A DNA stretch of 64,000 nucleotides from CBDBON01 sp965208395. Its GTDB lineage: Bacteria; Chloroflexota; Dehalococcoidia; Lucifugimonadales; CBDBON01. Each line of letters opens with the position of its first letter. Positions within the stretch are counted from its first letter, which is position 1. Shown piece by piece: positions 60,326-64,000 of the stretch. The notes under the pieces were generated by a model that was given only the letters and a program-made list of their open reading frames with translations, did no database searches and was not told the origin of the DNA. The position numbers were made by a program, and so were the translations under genes. The stretch spans positions 1,518,500 to 1,582,499 of the forward strand of contig CBDBON010000003.1 of NCBI GenBank assembly GCA_965208395.1, written 5' to 3'.

Positions 60326-60944
60326 CGCTCCCCTCCTCCGGCAGGGTGAGGCTGCCCGACGCAACGGCGTAGGAGAGGTCTTCGCGGAGCTTGTCGGACT
60401 TGGGGGAGCACCTGTAGGCGGAGACGCCCACGCTTTGCAGCGGGACTATCTCGCCTTCTTTCAGGCCCCTCTGCCAGAGCCAGTCGGCCCAGGAGCCGTG
60501 CAGGGGCAGCGGGCTGCGCCGGTCGAGGAAGCGGTGGTGGAGCGCCGGGGTCTCCGCCTCCGACTGCGCCAGCAGCAGGAAGGAGTCCTTCTCGTATGAG
60601 AACTCTGCGGTCTTGGTGTAGACGAGGGCGTGCCAGGCGCCGGTGCCGCGAAGCCGGGCGATCTTGGTCGTCCACGTGCCGATGGTCTCGTACGGCACCT
60701 GGCAGCGCTGAAAGCCTCCGCTCAGCGCCATTCCGTCCGCCCCTTTGATGATGTGGGCGGTGTCGGGGGGCTGCTTGAGCAGGGACGCCCAGATCGCCTT
60801 GAGCGCGGTCTGGGAGCCGACCATCGAGACGAACCAGAGGCCCTCGGTGCGGTCGTCGCGGGCGAAGGCGTCAGCGGTGGCGCTGAAGCCGGCAGCAGAG
60901 ATGGTGTAGAGGTCGTCGGGGTCTATGGTGTGGGTTGCGAGCAT
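60318..60944 (-). CDS. Hypothetical 208-residue protein
   Basis: ATG 60944 follows GAAAGGAGAATCGCC. Starts MLATHTIDPDDLYTISAAGF. No recognised domain; alternating strands and a Trp-rich segment (HGSWADWLWQRGLKEGE) are seen. Its last codons overlap the ATG of the intron-split gene. In operon with radC upstream. Confidence 0.6.
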   Translation of the reverse strand: MLATHTIDPDDLYTISAAGFSATADAFARDDRTEGLWFVSMVGSQTALKAIWASLLKQPPDTAHIIKGADGMALSGGFQRCQVPYETIGTWTTKIARLRGTGAWHALVYTKTAEFSYEKDSFLLLAQSEAETPALHHRFLDRRSPLPLHGSWADWLWQRGLKEGEIVPLQSVGVSAYRCSPKSDKLREDLSYAVASGSLTLPEEGSDG

Positions 60945-61031
60945 GGCGATTCTCCTTTCGGGCGAGTCTTGGATGCCGATGCGCGGGGGCGAGTCCCCGC
61001 GTGGGGGGCCGGACGGTTCGGGAGCGTCCGG

Positions 61032-61568
61032 TCAGGGCATCAGCCCCTTTTCTTTGAGGCTGACAAAGCTCTTGCCGCCTATGACCACGTGGTCGAGAAG
61101 CTCGATGCCCAGGAGCTTGCCCGCCTTGGCCAGGTCCCTGGTTATGGACACGTCCTCAGGGCTGGGAGACGGGTCGGCACTGGGATGGTTGTGGGCCACA
61201 ATCACGGAGGGCATAGACTCGACCACGGCGGCACGGAACACCTCGGCCGCCCTCACCACCGACGAAAACACGTTCCCCTGGTACACCGTGCGCTGTCCCT
61301 GCACCCTGTTCCTGCGGTCCAGCAGCAGGACCCTGAGCTGCTCCTGGGCGAGGGCTGACATCTCCTTCCCCAGCAGGTCATGCACGTCTTGGGGGGTGTT
61401 GATTGCGGGCAGGTCCGCCTTGGAGCGCTCCGGCTGGGTCTCGACCTCGTAGCGCATCGCCAGCTCTCCCAAGAGGCTCAGGTTGCTGCGCAGGGCCGCG
61501 AGCAGCGCCTGTCCCTCCGGGTTGGAACCTGGGGTCTCCGTAGGCTTGACGTTCTTCTTCCTGGTCAT
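61032..61568 (-). CDS. radC: RadC-like JAMM/MPN protein
   Basis: 178 residues. The JAMM metal motif HNHPSADPSPSPEDVSITRD is complete (HxHPS-x8-D). Preceded by the RadC landmarks LRVLLLDRRNRVQGQRTVYQ and VVRAAEVFRAAVV. The N-terminal helix-hairpin-helix of chromosomal RadC is missing, as usual for mobile-element copies. Function in repair is uncertain for the family; common on integrated elements. Confidence 0.88.
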   Translation of the reverse strand: MTRKKNVKPTETPGSNPEGQALLAALRSNLSLLGELAMRYEVETQPERSKADLPAINTPQDVHDLLGKEMSALAQEQLRVLLLDRRNRVQGQRTVYQGNVFSSVVRAAEVFRAAVVESMPSVIVAHNHPSADPSPSPEDVSITRDLAKAGKLLGIELLDHVVIGGKSFVSLKEKGLMP

Positions 61569-61603
61569 GTCGGACTCCTTGCTGTAGATTCGGACAAAGA
61601 GAG

Positions 61604-61638
61604 CGGGGCCGCCCTCCGGTAGATGGAGAGCGGCCCCG
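61604..61638 (-). other. Intergenic hairpin of the GCGGGGCC type
   Basis: CGGGGCCG / CGGCCCCG, followed on the ssb side by a second hairpin GCGCCC...GGGCGC. Lies between ssb and radC. Confidence 0.55.
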
Positions 61639-61689
61639 TGGTGCGCCCGGTTGAGCGGGCGCCGGTATGCCGGTTGCGGACTGGACGAG

Positions 61690-62058
61690 CTAGAAGGGGG
61701 AGTCCTCCTCGCCCTCGTCGCCCGCCCCGTTGCCGTTGTTGGAGTCGAGGAAGACGACCTCCTGGGTGTGGACCTCGGTCTTGGAGCGGCGCTGGCCGTC
61801 CTCCGTCTCCCACGAGTTCTGGACGAGGCGTCCGGCGACGTAGACCCGCTGGCCCTTGCCGACGAACTGGTTCACGGCCTCGGCGCTCTTGCCCCAGACC
61901 ACGATGTTGTGCCAGTCGGCGGTCGTCTCCCCGTCCTGGCGGCGGCGATCCGTCGCCAGCCGCAGGGTGGTGATCGCCGTGCCGTTCGGCGTGTACTTCA
62001 TCTCGGGCTCGGTGCCCACTCTGCCCAACAGTTCCACCTTGTTGATGGTGCGTGCCAT
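61690..62058 (-). CDS. ssb: Single-stranded DNA-binding protein
   Basis: 122 residues: one OB fold (NKVELLGRVGTEPEMKYTPN, TADWHNIVVWGKSAEAVNQF, VGKGQRVYVAGRL) and an acidic tail ending DSPF, close to the DDxPF protein-interaction tip. Shorter than chromosomal SSB, consistent with an element-encoded copy. Confidence 0.93.
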   Translation of the reverse strand: MARTINKVELLGRVGTEPEMKYTPNGTAITTLRLATDRRRQDGETTADWHNIVVWGKSAEAVNQFVGKGQRVYVAGRLVQNSWETEDGQRRSKTEVHTQEVVFLDSNNGNGAGDEGEEDSPF

Positions 62059-62118
62059 TTCGATTTCCTCCTGTTTGTGATGTGGCGCGGCCAGTGCCGC
62101 GCCCTGTTGAAATGAGAG

Positions 62119-62154
62119 CGGGGCCGTTCCCCGTAGTTGGGGAAGACGGCCCCG
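62119..62154 (-). other. Intergenic hairpin of the GCGGGGCC type
   Basis: CGGGGCCGTTCCCC / GGGGAAgACGGCCCCG with a 6-base loop, the longest of the series, between the DUF2958-like gene and ssb. Confidence 0.55.
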
Positions 62155-62195
62155 TCCTGCGCTCCCGCCAGGGGAAGCGTCTTGCCAAACTCGCT

Positions 62196-62570
62196 CTAGC
62201 GCGACTCTCTCCTGATCTCGCCGATGGTCTTCGGCTGCCAGTAGAGATCGCGTTCCACGGCGGGAACGGCGCCGAACACCGTCGCCTCCGCCAGCTCGTC
62301 GAGCGAGAAGTACCCCAACTCCGTCTCAAACCCCTGGACGAGGCCGAAGCACTCTCCCGACTCCGGGTCCATCTCGGTGATGTACCAGGTCCAGTTGCCA
62401 AACGGCGAGAACAGCTTGGCGGGGGCGAGAACCGTGTCGTAGTCCTTCGCGTTCTCGTTGGCGTAGATGGCGGGGATGGTGTCCCCCACCTCCTTCGTCA
62501 TCAGCGCGTGTCCGCGGACGCCGCTGTGGTTGTCCTGCCACATCGTGGCGGTTCCGGTTGCGTTGCTCAT
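62196..62570 (-). CDS. DUF2958-like protein
   Basis: 124 residues; ATG 62570 after GGAGAGACC. The family pattern is clear: AKLFSPFGNWTWYITEMDPE, CFGLVQGFETELGYFSLDEL and ERDLYWQPKTIGEIR at the end. The N-terminal 35 residues are extra. The family is confined to plasmids and integrative elements; role unknown. Confidence 0.82.
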   Translation of the reverse strand: MSNATGTATMWQDNHSGVRGHALMTKEVGDTIPAIYANENAKDYDTVLAPAKLFSPFGNWTWYITEMDPESGECFGLVQGFETELGYFSLDELAEATVFGAVPAVERDLYWQPKTIGEIRRESR

Positions 62571-62605
62571 GGTCTCTCCTTTTCTGTGGGTTGGTTGTGA
62601 CTCGG

Positions 62606-62638
62606 CGGGGCCGTCCAGGTAGAGGGAAGCAGGCCCCG
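62606..62638 (-). other. Intergenic hairpin of the GCGGGGCC type
   Basis: CGGGGCC / GGCCCCG arms, followed by TGCGCTC...GGGAGCG as in the other copies. Between the nuclease gene and the DUF2958-like gene. Confidence 0.5.
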
Positions 62639-62662
62639 TCTTGCGCTCTTCGCTGGGAGCGT

Positions 62663-63763
62663 CTAGCTGACCCGCACGTACTCCGACTCGCTTTCGGTCA
62701 CCACTTCCGCCCGGACCTCCGGGGCGAGAAGTTCGTTCAAGCGGCGATAGTTGGTGGAGTAGCGTGTCGTGTGCACCAGGCTCACCGTCCGTCCGTTGAC
62801 GGTGACCTTGGCGTCGCCCCTCCGGCGCATCCACGCCTTCAGGGTGTCGAGGGCGCTGCGCTTGGCCTTCTCCGGTTCTCTGATTGCGTCCTGAGCCTCC
62901 GTGTAGGCCGCCACCGCGTCCCGTGCCTCTTCGTCCGTCACCTCCTGTTCGTCGGTATCCTGTTCAGCATCTACCTCGGCCATACCCGGCAGGCAGGTGT
63001 CCAGGAAGGGACACGACCTGCACTGCCAGGAGTTGGCCGAGAAGTCCCGCTCCGGCAGCGCCTCGGGGTTCGGCCCGTTCTGAACGTGGTGCGCCCCCAG
63101 TTCGCCGAGCCAGGCGCAGGCGTCCTGGAGGGCCTTCTCCAGCCGCTCGGCTGGTATCAACTCCCAGTCCCACGTCCTGCTGCCTGTGTCCATCGTGGCG
63201 ATCACGGCATCCCGAAGGTCGTCGAACACGCCCAGTGAGTAGAAGGCGGCCTGGGCCACCGCCGCGGGATGGCTGCGCTCCGCCCCCAGGGTCTGCCATC
63301 GCCGGAACGCCTCAGGCCCCCTGGTCTTGACCTCGACCACCATCTCCTTCCCGTAGGCGGGCGCGTCCGATGTGCCCCCAAAGAGGAGCGTCTGGACCTC
63401 AGTCGCCGCCTCGTCTGGGGGAAGTGGCATCCGCACCGCGCCGTCCGGGTGTCCGGTGACCAGCAGACCGGGGCCGACACGCACCGCCACCTGCTGCGGG
63501 TTCTGGGGGTCGGCGGGAGAGACCTTCCAGCCCGCCCGCTCCATCGCCCGAACCACCACCGGCTCCAGGGCGTTGCCTGCCTCCATCGCCACGAGCGACT
63601 CGTCGCTGGGGGGATTCGTCGGCGTATGGTCCGTGGCGGCGTACCAGAGGGCGCGGCGGCAGCTCTGGGCCGACGAGGCCCGGATGACAAGCTCGCCGTC
63701 GTGGTTGAATTGCGCCGCAGGGCGTGAGAAGACCTCCGCCCTGTCAGTGGTCATCGTTGTCAT
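62663..63763 (-). CDS. RecB/Cas4-like PD-(D/E)xK nuclease
   Basis: 366 residues from ATG 63763 (AAGGAGGT upstream). Catalytic pattern: GHPDGAV (Asp), then EMVVEVKTRG (E-x-K), then QAAFYSLGV. A C-terminal Cys group CRSCPFLDTC and one upstream Cys (SAQSCRRALW) could hold the Fe-S cluster of Cas4/AddB-type nucleases. The tail (residues about 290-366) is an extra domain with RRRGDAKVTVNGRTVSL. Likely DNA end-processing during recombination of the element. Confidence 0.82.
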   Translation of the reverse strand: MTTMTTDRAEVFSRPAAQFNHDGELVIRASSAQSCRRALWYAATDHTPTNPPSDESLVAMEAGNALEPVVVRAMERAGWKVSPADPQNPQQVAVRVGPGLLVTGHPDGAVRMPLPPDEAATEVQTLLFGGTSDAPAYGKEMVVEVKTRGPEAFRRWQTLGAERSHPAAVAQAAFYSLGVFDDLRDAVIATMDTGSRTWDWELIPAERLEKALQDACAWLGELGAHHVQNGPNPEALPERDFSANSWQCRSCPFLDTCLPGMAEVDAEQDTDEQEVTDEEARDAVAAYTEAQDAIREPEKAKRSALDTLKAWMRRRGDAKVTVNGRTVSLVHTTRYSTNYRRLNELLAPEVRAEVVTESESEYVRVS

Positions 63764-63807
63764 GGCTATTACCTCCTTATTTCCTGTAGATGAGAGGCGG
63801 GGCTTGT

Positions 63808-64000
63808 TCACGCCGCCTTATGCTCGGCTTCCTGCGCCTCCTCCCGTTCCTCCTTCGCCCTCAGGTGGGACTTGAGGACGTGGGCAATGCCATCGCCGAG
63901 GCCGTGGACGGGCACGCTTCTGCCGTCGCCCAACTGGTTCCAGAACGGGGCCATTTCTTGGATGCCCTGAATTTGGTCAATCACCTCCTCCAGCGGGGTT
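63808..64000 (-). CDS. 3' end of a hypothetical gene running off the window
   Basis: The minus-strand frame is open from the right edge to a TGA at 63808 and reads LEEVIDQIQGIQEMAPFWNQ, then GDGIAHVLKSHLRAKEER and a charged helical end. In line with the operon and ending 45 bases before the nuclease start. Function unknown. Confidence 0.6.
   Translation of the reverse strand, partial: TPLEEVIDQIQGIQEMAPFWNQLGDGRSVPVHGLGDGIAHVLKSHLRAKEEREEAQEAEHKAA

Overview
The window looks like bacterial chromosome of moderately high GC from a lineage rich in secreted lipoproteins. Several of these have threonine/proline linkers of the ATPTP type. That, together with two drug-type exporters, an M20 peptidase, an amidase, an isocitrate-lyase/PEP-mutase-like protein and a D-2-hydroxyacid dehydrogenase side by side, would fit Chloroflexota (for example SAR202-like Dehalococcoidia). 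This is inference: there is no rRNA or other taxonomic marker gene in the window except a primary-type sigma factor.

Layout. 1-2740: end of a secreted zinc metalloprotease and three small genes. 2975-5552: an IS21-family element with 4-bp target duplication. 5683-8999: membrane protein, PrkA-type kinase, a 30-residue membrane peptide and a lipoprotein. 9000-17390: a mobile, gene-poor stretch with a minus-strand operon of small genes (one DUF4326-like), one copy of a second IS21-family element (11461-13706), a cluster of hairpins that may be a structured RNA or replication origin (13792-13908), a zinc-finger protein and a membrane-anchored HUH-type replication initiator. Its right edge cuts off the start of an MFS exporter. 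17394-26378: a metabolic and transport cluster. 26392-28637: the second copy of the IS21-family element, with its own 4-bp duplication, sitting directly in front of the dehydrogenase ribosome binding site. 29286-43351: sigma factor, LysR regulator, lipoproteins built of tandem Cache-type sensor repeats (two of them in one frame separated only by a TGA), an NCS2-type permease with an extra C-terminal domain, a three-gene envelope operon and another exporter.

43584-52696: the most interesting locus, a minus-strand defence-type module made of a small HTH protein, a PLD-SNF2 helicase fusion, a large Eco57I/PglX-like adenine methyltransferase and a Vsr-endonuclease/C5-methyltransferase fusion. It resembles DISARM in its parts but no drmA, drmB or separate drmC is present.

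52935-64000: a minus-strand operon of the kind found on integrative or plasmid-like elements: helicase, DNA methyltransferase, RadC, SSB, DUF2958-like protein, RecB/Cas4-like nuclease, and short genes, punctuated by recurring GCGGGGCC hairpins. One small gene is split after its third codon by a 3119-bp group II intron (57198-60316). The intron carries its RT-maturase-HNH protein and, unusually, a complete lipoprotein gene.
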